From Delphinapterus leucas (Eukaryota; Chordata; Mammalia; Artiodactyla; Monodontidae): 64,000 bases of DNA. The notes under the pieces were generated by a model. The model worked only from the letters and a program-made list of their open reading frames with translations. It was not told the origin of the DNA and ran no database searches. Shown here one piece after another: positions 28,921 through 41,172 of the stretch; position 1 is the stretch's first letter, and every line of letters starts with the position of its first letter. Where the stretch lies: NCBI RefSeq assembly GCF_002288925.2, contig NW_022098031.1, positions 62,325 to 126,324 on the forward strand. Direction: 5' to 3'. The position numbers and the translations under genes are program-made.

Positions 28921-28968
28921 AGTTGCCTGCTTAAAAACCTCAAGGGGGAGATTTTTAAGCAGGCAACT
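28921..28968. repeat. Perfect 17-bp inverted repeat with 14-nt spacer
   Basis: The left arm agttgcctgcttaaaaa (28921-28937) is the exact reverse complement of the right arm tttttaagcaggcaact (28952-28968). It could form a hairpin in the PPFIA2 pre-mRNA or a small cruciform in DNA. It sits just past an antisense L2 fragment and is not part of any repeat consensus I recognise. Confidence 0.97.
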
Positions 28969-29884
28969 CTTACAAAAATATTTGTGTTTAGAAAGGTCTT
29001 TCTGGAAGTTGGAACAAGGATGAGAGGTAGGGAATACCAAAGGAGAGGCAGACTCTGGGAGTTCATTTCCATGATCTACAAATGAGAATTTGAACAAAAG
29101 CTTTGGTAATAGTTGATCAATTTACAAAATGTCATATTTAATGTTAGAGAGGGCACTTTTATTTCTTCCTGCAGCCAATCTGTGTAACAGGTAAGCAAAA
29201 TTCTTACTTCTTTTTAAGATGTAATAAGTAGTTGGATATTAACAAGGACATAGAATACTTAAAAGCTGCCCTTTGATCAAGGATCCTGGATTGTTGTCAA
29301 CACTGAGAGTTCATGGATTACAAAATAGCAATCTTGCAAAAGATATTCTTGGCTAGATCCTGCAAAGAAAAATGCATGGTACAGTAGAAGAGCAAACTCT
29401 CATCTCCAGGGCTTTAGTCTTGGGTGGGAGATGAGGCCCATGTATGTGCTGCTCATCAATAGTCTTTATGAGCAATGCTGACACTATGAGTTTCCAGATT
29501 CTGAAAGATAAAAAAGTCATTGTGGGATCTGGGATGATCAAAAATAAAAGGAAGTTTCATGATTTAGGCAAACAGTAAGATTTTGATAGCGGAGGAAGAA
29601 GAGAAAGAACGTACCAACTCTGGAAAATGGTACTTGCAAAGATGGAATTATTCATATTATTTGCCAAAGTAGGTTTTCAGTTCTAGTGAAAAATAAGGAA
29701 AGATGATTAGAAAGGAAAATCAAGACTAAACCGATTTCAGTCTTTGTAATCCAGGTTAAGGATTATGCTTTAGGCATTCGAGGAACCATTGAAGGGTTTT
29801 CAGAGGATAGTGCAATGATAAATAGCTCACGTATTGGCTGTTTCCTTTGTACAAGTCACTGTTGTCGTCATCACATTACATATA

Positions 29885-30070
29885 TTTTCTTATTCAACTC
29901 TCATACCAACCCTCTGAGGTAGGTAGGTACTGTTATCAACTTCATTTTACAGATGAGGAAACTGAGGCACAAAAAGGTAAAGTGACTTGTCTTTGGATGC
30001 ACAGCTAAGAAGGGAGGGCACCAGGAATCCAGCCCAAGCATTCCCACTTCAGAGCCCACTGTATTACCTA
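29885..30070 (-). mobile_element. MIR SINE, antisense
   Basis: Clear antisense MIR phrases in order: 'ccaaccctctgaggtaggta', 'cattttacagatgaggaaac', 'tgaggcacaaaaaggtaaag', 'tgacttgtctttggatgcac', 'agctaagaaggg' and 'cagagcccactgtattacc'. Confidence 0.92.
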
Positions 30071-31578
30071 CTTTGCCATGACAGCAGATTTTTTTCATGG
30101 CAGTGAATTGCAAGGGTAAGAAGCTTGGAGAGTGGGGCCAGTTAAAAGACAGAAAAAAGAATAATGGCAGTGAAAAGAGAAAGTGAAAGAAGATAAAATG
30201 CAAAGTATGAATGGGAAATTAACAGGCATTAAATGGAGGGTGACTGAAATGGCCAGTCTGAGTGACAAAGGAAATGGTACCCTATGGTATTTAGACAGTC
30301 ATGTTGCAAATTGGCAGTCCCAAAATAGCATCCTAGGCTAAGTGGTCTGAGAATAAAGTCTCTTTTCGCTGACAGCAATGAACCATCCACACTGGAAAAA
30401 TATGGAAAAGGAGACTTTCCTGCCCCCATAGTTTATGAATTTTTGAGTAACTAATGAATTTCATTTCTCAGAGTTTTATCATCTTATTGAATTTGTTGAT
30501 TTACAAGTTGTTCTCCCAAACTGTAAGGGTAGAAGAACAGGGACTTTGTATGCCCCCAGACTAGGTTTGGCAGTCAGTCATTAGATTTTTGTAGACCTAC
30601 CATGTATCTGTTTTTTGTCCTCAAAACAAAAAATAAAACTGGCTAAAATCTCTGACTCAATAAAATGTTAAAGATATTCTAGGGAAAATTGTTTAGTACT
30701 AAGGGGCCTATAAAAATAAGTAGTAAATATTTCCCCCGGGTCCAGGGTAGGATGGCTTCTGAGAGGAAGTTATTTTTGTTGTGTCTTGAAAATCAAGATA
30801 AAGTGAGTGGGAAGACAAGACAGGAAGGTGTGTGGATATTGTTTAGTGTGAAGGAAACAGAGCTTAGAAATGTAAGCATACTCCACCTATGAGGTCAAAA
30901 CTGAAGTAATTGGAGAAAGACATAAAACCTGAAAAGGAGGAGCCAGACATTTCTATTTGGATGGAATCATTTAAGCAAAATCATACTTGCTTAAATTAGT
31001 CTGTATTAGTATTTAGGAGCTACAAGCCTGGAAAATACCCTTGATTTATTTACATTTTTAGACATTCTCAATCCTTTATCTAGAAATCCTTGGGTCTAGA
31101 CATTACTAGGGTGCCCACGCTTTGTTCCTGTCTTCAGATCAGGCACAGGCAAGTGCAGGCTGCCCTCTGCACATTTCTGTATGAACTTGCCAATTACTCA
31201 CACACCTGAGCATTCCCCAAGTGCTGGGCCTTCTTAATGTGTCACATTCCATTTACAGTAACGCACTGACACCTTATCAAGAGAGTCTGAGGCCTTTGGA
31301 GGGAATCTAATGGTATTCTTTATTGCAGACAAGAATGTGTTCCCTGAAAATACTCAGTGACTCAGAAGTTTTTCTGATTCAAAATGACCTTCCCTTACAA
31401 TTAGTACTTTTCTTTTTTTGTTTCCACACAGGAAATGACAATCCTGTACCTGAAACTTCCTCTAGAAGGAAGTGCTACTGAATCTGGTCTAAAACTTAAA
31501 ACAAAAATGGATGCCCATAACTATAGTAATGTATAAGCGATTTGAGGGGAAAGGATGGTTAAATATTAGATTGTCTAA

Positions 31579-31724
31579 AAGAAAGGAAGGAAGGAAAGAG
31601 AGGAGGGAGGGAGGCAAGGGAGGGAGAAAGGAAAGAAGGGAGGGAAGGAAAGAAGGGAGGGAAGAAAGAAGGAAAGAAGGGATGAAGGAAGGATGGAGGA
31701 AAAGAAGGAAGGAAGGAAGGGAGG
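31579..31724. repeat. Purine-only (GGAA)n/(GGGA)n microsatellite
   Basis: About 146 bases consist almost entirely of A and G on the + strand, built from variants of ggaa and ggga with two or three single pyrimidine interruptions. Open frames over it translate to lysine/arginine/glycine/glutamate repeats, or on the other strand to serine/proline/phenylalanine repeats, and are artefacts. Confidence 0.97.
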
Positions 31725-32812
31725 CAAAAATGTTTCTTTAGGCCTGAATAGAAAGACGGTAATTTCAGAGGCAGATGTGTACTGGAGAATGTGATCATGA
31801 CATCGCTCTGGAAGAACTGTCACTGAACCTTTGAAAAGGTTGAATCTGGGGTACAGAGAGAATGCATAAATTTCTACACATGCACTGGACGGACAGAGAG
31901 CACCAGTATATACAAAATGCCTGTTTGGGCCAAATCAGCTTTATATTTAGTATTTCTAATATTTTTCTGACAGTGACTTCAAAATATCTAATGACAACAA
32001 TGGCCCCATGAAATTAATGCTATACATGCCCTTAATAATGTTAGGAAATCATCATGTATTAAACTCAGTGATTTCCAACAATTAGAGCATTACCCATATT
32101 GCTTTATTTTTCTAACAGTGCCTCTCTCTCAAGCCAATATGCCCAGATATATGTCTCTTATAAATTCTGTATAATGCAGACTTTTTTTATAATAGAGAAG
32201 AATTAAATGTAATATTGCTTTGAGAATTTCAATGCATTTCTTTACATAATAAAAACTGCCCTTGGGTTAAGGAAAAGCAGGTCTGGAGTTAACATCATGT
32301 AGCACACAGTCCTAGAGTAAAATCCAGCCATCCACTCCAATCTGGCCTGTTTCTCACAGTTTCAAGTGTGTCATTTCAAAGGCCTCTACTTGGGATTTAG
32401 CCCTGCCAGCTGAGGACCAAAGGGCAGAATCCACTGGACTTGAGCCCCCTTATTTCATTATCTTTGCAAACTCATACTAAAGTTATTGTGCTATGAGAGT
32501 TTGTGATTTAAACACAATAAACAAAGCAAAAAAAAGGAAAACTTTTCCAAGGTTTACATCGTCCAATGACTTCTCAAACAATTGTATGATAAATTTCTGT
32601 TCAAAAAGAGAATAGGATTATTTGAACACACTGGATTACCTCAACCAGATTCCTATCAGGGGTCGCAAACCAGATCAGACTCTTAGAATCGTGTGGAATG
32701 GGTGCTATGCTGACAAAGTGGCTAAAAAAAATGGACTAAAAAGTACATTATGGGATGCAAGTTGCTGAAACAAGAAGCAGCTAAATGTAAATACTGGCTG
32801 ACGTGTTCAACA

Positions 32813-33400
32813 TTCACAACTATTTACAGAGCACCTCTTTGGTGCCTGACTTTGTTCTAGATGCTTCAAGTGCACCTCTGAACAGAGTATGTATATGAAA
32901 CATTGGTCCTCCTTGAGCTTATTTTCTTTCATGCGATGACAGATTGAGGAGTAAATGACACTGTATGTTAGAAGCTAAGTGCCATGAGAAAAAAATAAGG
33001 CAAGGAATGGGGATAAAGAATGTCTGTTTGCTGTTCTGGGAAGGAGGAGAAGAGATATTCAGAGGGAAGGAGACATTTGAGTAAAGATTTAAAGTATGTG
33101 AGGGAGTAAGGCATGTGAAGATAGAGGGGACAAGCATTCAAATAGAGGGAGCAGCAGATGCAAAGGTCCTGAGGCAGAAAAAGGCCTGGGCTGTTTCCAG
33201 GGAGCAACAAGGAAACTAGTGTTGCGGAGTGAGATGGGAATTGAGTCAGAAAGATGAAGAGGGTAGGGTGGATCCTATCAGCTGCATGAGCTTTTATTCT
33301 CAGTGAGACAGGTAGTAACTGGAAAGTTATGAGCAGAGAAGTTACATTATCCAATTTAACTTTTAGTAGGATCACTCCAGCTCATGTGGTGCATTTTTTT
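32813..33400 (-). mobile_element. L2 LINE 3' part, antisense (duplicated segment, copy 1)
   Basis: The antisense L2 3' end is shown by 'cagagggaaggagacatttg'-type protein-coding-like motifs, 'gcagatgcaaaggtcctgag', 'gctgtttccagggagcaaca' and, further on, 'ggatcactccagctcatgtg'. The first 413 bases (32813-33225) recur at 37128-37540. Beyond 33225 this copy continues along the L2 consensus, so it looks like the original and the other the derivative. Confidence 0.82.
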
Positions 33401-33699
33401 ATTAAGGAACTAGTCAGAATTAAAATGTTCTAGTTTTCAAAAATGGCGTATGTACAGTTCATGTAATTCACTTGTGAAAATGTTATGTGCTTCCTAGGTG
33501 TTGAGTGCATATTGACTTGCTTTTTTGCTAAATGTAGCAAAAACCAGTTGTAAATGTATACTTGTTTCTTCCCCTTTAATGCCACTCACCTGTCACATAA
33601 CTGGAAGTATTTTTTTCCCTAATGGATATAATATTACAACTCTCAATAATGCTCTTGGCTCTGTGGAAGCCTACTCTAAATTTTCTTGCACGTATTCTG

Positions 33700-34045
33700 T
33701 GTTCAGTCCTGCCTCTGCCCATCCACCCTTACTGCTCATCCAGATTGGAACATCATCTGTAACTCCTTCCCAACCAGCCCTTCGAAGTCAGTTCAGTTGC
33801 TGTAAAGCCTTCACTGATCATTTCCATTGCTACTAACCCCTTCTCCAAAACCCTCACCCTCAGAATATGCCTCACTGAGTTTTGGCATCTAATTGTGCAT
33901 TGTACTATGTTTTTAAACAATTTCATGTGTTTGCTTTTTCTACGTAACCAGGGATCTCCTGGAAAACTGGGTGCATGTCTGTATTTCCACAGGTCTCAGC
34001 TCACAATAGGTGCTCAATAAGTACCTGATGGTTGGTTGTTTAACC
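33700..34045 (+). mobile_element. L2-like LINE fragment, sense
   Basis: Contains 'aaagccttcactgatcattt', 'ggcatctaattgtgcattgt' and ends 'caataggtgctcaataagta', the usual terminal motif of L2-type 3' ends. Diverged, subfamily uncertain. Confidence 0.6.
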
Positions 34046-35454
34046 CTTCAACCCATTTCTGTCTATCTGTCACAGTGAGACTATGCTATTCAAATCTGGT
34101 ATTCAATGAAGGAATGTCACTGGGAAGCCTGAGGGAATGGGTGAGGGTAGAGCAAGCCAGGTGAGGGAGTCCCTCTAGTTTCACCTTGGATTCATGGCAC
34201 CAGTGTTGCTGTTCCCTTTCCCAGGTGCTGAATAGCTTACACATGCTTCTTTGCTATCCCATGAAATGAAAGAGCAGTTGATTTGAGTCTCTTCATCTAC
34301 TATAACTTTAATTTTTGTTTTGCCTCCCTGTTTTATTTGTCACACTGCATTTTTTTGGTAGCATCCATCACAGACATGGAAAGCTTTTGTGTTAAAAGAC
34401 ATTTTTATCATATATTTTAACATATTATAGTCCACCACAATAAACAATTAATCAGTTGGTACTAGGAAATAATTAAATGCTTCATTTTAGAGTTCCTAAG
34501 CATGAAAGACACACAGTCAACATAAAGCAATATGTGTAAAAATGTGTGTGTAGGATCAATGCATCTAAGGAATAGAGAATATATTTTCCAATCTAGTCCT
34601 GGCCAGGTATATATCAATTTGAGTTTCAAAGAAAACAGAAACTTGCTATTTCAATCACGAGCGATCTGAAATTGGTTTTGTAGATGGATGTCAAGGGTCA
34701 GTAGTAGAAATAGTGATTAAAGATGCATTTGTCAAGGTTCTTTACAACTTTTTGTTATCAGAAACAACCATTTGTTGTCATTGAGATGTTTTGCTTTCAT
34801 TAAAACCAGTAGTGATTATAAATAGAAATGTGTACTATTGAATTTTACACCTTACATTGCTTTGTAGTGATGGAAGTCAGTTTACCTCGGAGTTCTCTTC
34901 AAATGAGAAGTAATTTTGTAGTCTATACAAAAAGCTAACTCCTAAGATAGCCACCTGGACCCAGAGAGCATACTAAAATCAAGCATATCACTTGAATGGG
35001 GCTAAAATGACCAACTTGATCTTCTGCCTCTATAAACAGGCATTTATCTACTACTGAAATAATAAGGGAAACAGGCAAGACAGATGGAAGAAGCCTCATT
35101 TAGATCCTGTGGTGCATGCCAGAACACGCGTATGTGGGCCAGTTTCCTGTTTAGGGAATATGATATTTGCTGATAATAAAATTCAGCTTCTTAGTCCATT
35201 AACATTTCATGTTTGAATTTTAGTGAATAGGTGTTGGGGAAAATTATTTTTAGATGTCAGTGTTTCATTTCTAATAAAATCAATGGATGATTTGCATGTA
35301 TTATTCAAAGGAAGAAGGATTTCTGTTATTTCTGTATTAACTCATAAAAAGCTTATAAAGGATTATTGGGTTTTTAAAAAATATTGTCATTAAAAATAAT
35401 CACTGCCGTCTTTTCCCATATTACCTGACTGATAATCTTTGCTGTATACTTCAG

Positions 35455-35536
35455 GCATGAACTTCTAGAAGAAGCTCGGAGAAAGGGATTACCTTTTGCG
35501 CAGTGGGATGGGCCCACTGTAGTCGCGTGGTTAGAG
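35455..35536 (+). CDS. PPFIA2: Liprin-alpha-2, exon opening SAM1
   Basis: The acceptor is gtatacttcag|g and the donor gag|gtaaga. The single first base completes a lysine codon from the previous exon; 27 codons follow and the exon ends in phase 0. The peptide begins [20 protein letters not shown] and runs into VVAWLE, the first helix of SAM1. In liprin-alpha proteins SAM1 packs with SAM2 and SAM3 into one tandem unit that binds partners such as CASK and liprin-beta. The tryptophan in [12 protein letters not shown] is a family hallmark. The exon is spliced to 39796, where [10 protein letters not shown] continues the same helix bundle. Numbering from the first whole codon in the window, this exon is residues 32-58. 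Confidence 0.97.
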
Positions 35537-36324
35537 GTAAGAGAGTTAAACCAGAAGGCTCTTAATCCAATCACTGCTAACTTGATAGTATTTTTAGAGA
35601 CAAGTAAAGACCGGTTCCTGACATCCTAGTTTTCCAATAGTCTTGAATAACTTATAAAGAGAATATTTGCTTTATCTAGGGACCCGTGGGCATTCTTGTG
35701 ATTTTACTCTGATGTTTTCTTGCGATTGTGGCAGAAGGAAGCAGGCTGTGAGATAAAAGAAAGTTTTGGTAAATTCTATCTTCTTCATATCTAGAGTAAA
35801 TCAAGAAACGGTTTTTGAGTGATACTTCTGTTGTTGCAAGAAAACACCTGTCCCAGTACATCAGTCCAGAGCCCTTTCTCATCAGCAGGTTAACAGAGAA
35901 GAGGCATCTCCATATATTTAACACTTCTGTCTTATCCAAGATATTGCTGCCATTCCTTTGCTTGTAGTATAATTCCTGAACCTAGTTCTTTAAGACTAGG
36001 GGCCAGCTAGATTTAGACATTTGGAGTTATGCAGAAGAAGATGCATTCCCTTATTCCCTTCTGTGTCTAGACTGAATGTTTTAATGAAACAAAATCTGCA
36101 TTCAGCATTTCCTGCATAACACAAGGGTCTGGAAAAGTGAGTTAATACTTGATCAGCTTGGAGGCAGCAGGAGCAGACCAGGACAGTGAACGAAATACAT
36201 ATTTGACCACGAAGGGCCCCTTCATACCACTTATCAATAGTTTTCACTGCCCCTTCCATTCAGTTCTCTAGTGTGGGCTGTTGGTAGCTGCTAGGATATG
36301 CTGATGTCAAGGCAAAGAAGAATA

Positions 36325-36509
36325 CAGTCAGCCCTCCCTATCCATGGGTTCCCCATCGTGGATTCAACCAAACACGTCAATCCGAGACAGAATCCGAGGA
36401 TGATGAGCCTGTGTATCCCAAGGCCCAACAGTAAGGGACTTGAGCATCTGCGGATTTTGGTATGGGGTGTCCTGGAGCCAATTTCCTGAGGGTACCAAGG
36501 GACTGACTG
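36325..36509 (+). mobile_element. MER2-type DNA transposon (Tigger-related, non-autonomous)
   Basis: The element starts cagtcagccctccctatcca and ends in the inverted ...agggactgactg, with a TA dinucleotide on both sides, as expected for Tc1/mariner-type insertion. The interior keeps 'gggttccccatcgtggattc' and 'gcatctgcggattttggtat'. It is about 185 bp long, with no coding capacity. Confidence 0.88.
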
Positions 36510-37127
36510 TATGAACTTTTCTTGCTTGGCAGAGGCAATTAAAACCCATTGTTTTAAAAGGTTCAGGATTATAAAATTGTCCACCTTCATTATCATATCA
36601 CATCCAGAGCTAATGAATTAATCAATAAGGAACAATCAAAACTCACTTGAGTTTAAAAAATAATAATATACAGATAAATATAAAAACATGCTGCATTTTT
36701 TTCTTGGGCTAAGTGAAAGAAGGCTGTGTCTTGCTTTATTTTATTCTTTTATATCAGTCAGGGAATTTTTAGCTTATTAGTGATCAGAGCTTCTTCTTCT
36801 AAATATTTCTTTCAACTTACTATACTTTAAAAGTCAATTATAAGACAAAATGCTTAAGAAAGCCCACCTCAAAACTGAGATCAATTCTTTGTTCAGTTTC
36901 ACGCCAGTAAAATGAGCTGCAGTTTGACAGAGCGTTAACTGCTGTTTTGGCAAGTGATGAACAAATCCTTTATATATAAAAAAAAAAAAAAACAGATTTA
37001 CTGACATTAAGGGGCTAGGAAATGACAAGCAGTGAAGTTTGTGCTAATTAGAACTATCCTGAGCATGCAGAAATTGCTCATAATGTGCTCCGTAAAGTGA
37101 CTTTATAAAATGACTTTATACAGTGAC

Positions 37128-37540
37128 TTCACAACTATTTACAGAGCACCTCTTTGGCGCCTGACTTTGTTCTAGATGCTTCAAATGCACCTCTGAACAG
37201 AGTGTGTATATGAAACATTGGTCCTCCTTGAGCTTATTTTCTTTCATGCGATGACAGATTGAGGAGTAAATGACACTGTATGTTAGAAGCTAAGTGCCAT
37301 GGAAAAAAAATAAGGCAAGGAATGGGGATAAAGAATGTCTGTTTGCTGTTCTGGGAAGGAGGGGAAGAGACATTCAGAGGGAAGGAGACATTTGAGTAAA
37401 GATTTAAAGTATGTGAGGGAGTAAGGCATGTGAAGATAGAGGGGACAAGCATTCAAATAGAGGGAGCAGCAGATGCAAAGGTCCTGAGGCAGAAAAAGGC
37501 CTGGGCTGTTTCCAGGGAACAACAAGGAAACCAGTGTTGC
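37128..37540 (-). mobile_element. Duplicated L2 segment, copy 2
   Basis: Aligned by eye to 32813-33225 over 413 bases, it shows no length difference and about nine substitutions, all transitions. It starts and stops abruptly inside the L2 sequence. The imperfect direct repeat ttataca(g/a)tg lies outside both ends (37116-37125 and 37554-37563), with an A-rich ataataagtgaaa between the right end and the right repeat. Confidence 0.9.
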
Positions 37541-38129
37541 ATAATAAGTGAAATTATACAATGGAATAAACAAGATGAATGAGGTGGGTGATCCAATGAA
37601 TGAGAGCTCTTAACTTTCACCTCCTTTAGTATCTCCTTCAGTGCACAGCCCGCTAAGAGTGATGTGAACAAATAAGTCTGATGCTTCACACACCATTTAT
37701 TGACACCAAAAACTTTGTAAAAGTCTAATCAGGGATGACCTTGGTAACCATGTATTGGCAAGCATTTGGGTAATGTTAACCAGTGTGGAAATCCAAATAT
37801 CTTAGCATAGAGGAGATGAAAAGAGGTGACAATCTTTAGGGTCCAGTGAAGGTATATTTAGATGTTTAGTTATTTTGAACAACTTGAGTTTACAAACTAT
37901 GAAGTCAAGTCCCATCTTCTGTCATAGCTAATCATGTCTGTCAAGGCAAGGTCAATTCCTTTGCCTAACCTGTAGGAGATACTATATTCAGTCATGCACT
38001 GTACCTATATCCCCTCTCTCCTTCTCTTATCTCAGTCAGGCCACATTGACTGAAAGATTTGACTTTTTGTGTTTCCTCTACAGAGGCAAGCAGCCCTTTA
38101 ATATGGCAGAATTTTTTAATTAAAAAAAA

Positions 38130-38625
38130 TCAGTGTTTCCTATTATCATGTAACAAATTATCCCAACACTTAGCATTTATTTTCCTCCTGGCTTCTGTAG
38201 GTCAGGAATCTGGACATGGGTTAGATACTGCCTCTGTTCAAAGTCTCTCACAAGGCTGCAAGCAAGGTGTCAGCCAGGACAGCAGTCATCTCAAGGCTTG
38301 ACTTGGGGAAATCCAATTCCAAGCTGACTCAGTTCCTTGCTAGCTGTTGGCCAGAGACATCTGTTCCTTTCCATGTGGGCATCTCAAAGGACAACTCACA
38401 GCCCTGCAGCTGGCTTTCCCCAGAGTGAGAGCTCGGAGAAGACAGAGGGGGAGAGGACTGGCAGGAATGAAGCCACAGTCTTTTCATAACCTAATCTGGA
38501 AAGTCAGATCCCATCACTTTTATCATAGTCTTTTCATTACAGTAAGTCACCAGGTCCAGCCCAAACTCAGAGGAAGAGGACGATACAAGGGCAGGAATGT
38601 CAGGAAGTGAGATCATTGGGAGCCA
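38130..38625. repeat. Old mammalian interspersed repeat, family not assigned
   Basis: The series 'tgtaacaaattatcccaaca', 'cttctgtaggtcaggaatct', 'aaggctgcaagcaaggtgtc', 'aagtcagatcccatcacttt' and 'tcaccaggtccagcccaaac' is one I recognise as a widespread diverged mammalian repeat, but I cannot name it with certainty. Open frames across it are not supported. Confidence 0.5.
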
Positions 38626-38654
38626 TCTTAGAAGCTGCGTAACACCAAGCCTTA

Positions 38655-38800
38655 GAAATAATAAAGCCGAATCCCTTCCATTTTACAAATGGGGAAAATA
38701 AGGCTGAGGTTTAGAGGACTTACTTGACTTGCCAATGACAAGGAAGGAATTAGAGCCCAAGCCTTCTGATTCTTGATCCAGAGCTCTTGGCATTGTATAC
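38655..38800 (-). mobile_element. MIR SINE fragment, antisense
   Basis: Antisense MIR phrases: 'cattttacaaatggggaaaa', 'taaggctgaggtttagagga', 'attagagcccaagccttctg' and 'ccagagctcttggcattgta'. Confidence 0.75.
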
Positions 38801-39765
38801 TGCTGATTTATAGGTTTTCTTCTCTCTTACTCTCTCACTTTTTCTCACTCTCATGCTCTCTCCTTTTACTCAATCTGTTCATATCAACAAATAAAATCAA
38901 CAACAACAACAAAAAAATCAGTATTTTGGCTGTTTAAAACCAAGATTTAAACTGCTCATTTGCATGTGCCTGTTTCTTACTCATAGCTAATGATGGAGGA
39001 GGGGTGGAGAGGATTGGAAAGAATATTCCTTATTTAAGTGTATGTAATTCAGATGCTACAACACAGTGCGTTCACCCTGTGCTGCAGATAATATGCCAGG
39101 CGTTATGCTGTGCTCATTGCACTACCGATTCAATTGTCTTTCCAGAGCCTCACAGCAAAGCTGAAGAATCACAATCCCTAATTTCCAAAGCAATATTCAT
39201 TTTGTAACTCTCTTTAGCTAATGTTTTCCAGATGTTTATAATGTTAGCCTCTTCCATTAGCCCAGCATTTCATTCTCCAGAAAGTATTTTCATATTTAGC
39301 ATCTAATTGAGTTCATACACCTATAGGTAGATAGATTGGAAATGTGGATTAGCCACATTAAAGCCTTTGATCAAAGGCACTCAGAATTCCAAAGGAGAGT
39401 TATAAACTGAAGTCGTTTATTAAACAAATGTTAATTGAGCCTTTACCAAACGCAGCTTGTAGCTGTTCTTGTCCTTAAACTCAAGAGGAGATTTGGTGAG
39501 GTGCAGCCATTATATGTATCCCTAATAATATAAATTAGTTGTTAAATTGCAGACCCTGAAGTCTACATTTCCAATCTTTGTTTCCATTACTGCCTAACTG
39601 GTTTTTTTGAATAAATTATTTAATGTCTTTGTGCATCTGTCTCTTCTCGGGAAAAAATAATAGCATCTCTTTCTTGGGGTGTGGTAATAAATGAGTTCAT
39701 ACAAGTAAGATACTTAAAATAATGTCTAGCGCATAGACATTGTTAATGGTTAACTATTATTATAA

Positions 39766-40035
<270 letters not shown>

Positions 40036-40854
40036 TGAATAGCAGCATCTCCAAGTCCACAGAGCAAAATTGTGGCAGCACACATTTCAATGTCAGCATG
40101 AATTATTCCGAGGAGATTTAGCTTGCTCTCCATTAACCTTGCTGCTACTTTTAATAGGTTTTCAACTGAGGAGCTGTGATTCCTATCAGACTTGAAGCCT
40201 GCAACCAAGATAGACTTTTGAGCTAGCCTCTAGACTAAAGTTTAGATTTTTCTCCCAAGCAACAAGACCAAGAGTTTACTCTTTTTCAGAATTTTTATTT
40301 TTAATGTAATCCAGCATCTCAGGAGATGAGCAATAGGGCATTAGTACTTTTTGAAGATGTAATGCTAGACTCTCTACTTCTTAAGCAGTTTTCATAATTA
40401 TGAAAGTACCTTAGTATTTAATGTTTTATAAATACCAAGTGGATTATCTTCCTTCAAAACCTGTTTGCCTTTTATTTATAAATCCCTATTTCTCTCATAA
40501 TTTCATCCCTATCTTAATATTAGGAAAGAACAAAATATCTAAAAAAGGCATGCCAGATGACAAATTCAAACACAGAGGAAAAACTCCCAAATAATATTCA
40601 TTCTTTCTTTAGTCCTTTACCAAATTATATCTTTTGCTGATAAAGGATATGATTTCTGTTGTTAAATGGATTTTTCTGGTCCCTTGTCTTATGCAAAATA
40701 GTAAAATATGGAAGAATGAGGTAGGTTTGAATATTGGACAAAAGGTAGAAAAGTGATATTACTTTATTTCAGTTTTCAGGCACAAAGCTAACTTGAGTAT
40801 AAATTTTTACACATGGCCTTAAACACAGACCATAAATTAGAGAAATTTGCTTCA

Positions 40855-41070
40855 TTTTTTTTTTTTTTTTTTTTTTTTGCGGTACGCGGGCCTCTCATTG
40901 TTGTGGCCTCTCCCGTTGCGGAGCACAGGCTCCGGACGCCCAGGCTCAGCGGCCATGGCTCACGGGGCCAGCCGCTCCGCGCCATGTGGGATCTTCCCGG
41001 ACCGGGGCACGAACCCGTGTCCCCTGCATCGGCAGGCGGACTCTCAACCACTGAGCCACCAGGGAAGCCC
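40855..41070 (-). mobile_element. tRNA-derived SINE (CHR type) with long poly(A)
   Basis: An antisense full-length element. A 24-base T run (40855-40878) is its poly(A) tail, then gcggtacgcgggcctctcat leads back to the head, which ends gggaagccc at 41070. The sequence 'catttttt' on the left and 'catttttat' on the right may be a short target-site duplication. The long uninterrupted tail suggests a recent insertion. Confidence 0.96.
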
Positions 41071-41142
41071 CCCATTTTTATTACATATATTCTTGTATTC
41101 CTTCCCAGTGCACTAGATTCCAATGCTAGAAATACAAGGTCA

Positions 41143-41172
41143 AATCACCATTTGACCAATCACCATTTGACC
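41143..41172. repeat. 15-bp tandem duplication
   Basis: The unit aatcaccatttgacc occurs twice back to back, exactly, followed by a diverged third start (aagatcaccatt). Confidence 0.97.

Larger units (their letters stand above)
10514..35454 (+). other. PPFIA2: PPFIA2 intron (24.9 kb)
   Basis: The intron has a GT donor (gtaggt) and an AG acceptor (tatacttcag). Apart from the repeats listed separately (L1 3' end at 19781-20430, L2 and MIR fragments, microsatellites, hairpin at 28921-28968), I see only AT-rich unique sequence. The spans 10514-14170, 14930-16740, 20930-28140 and 30100-31570 contain nothing I can identify as a gene, RNA gene or exon, although a small alternative exon would be easy to miss. 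Confidence 0.8.

Noticed and set aside
31511..31823. Lys/Arg/Gly- or Ser/Pro/Phe-rich short proteins
   Set aside because: Direct consequence of the purine microsatellite; no domain or start context support.
32919..33375. Two similar - strand frames (also at 37234-37573) suggesting a duplicated gene
   Set aside because: They lie in the duplicated antisense L2 segment; the similarity comes from the DNA duplication, not from a gene family.
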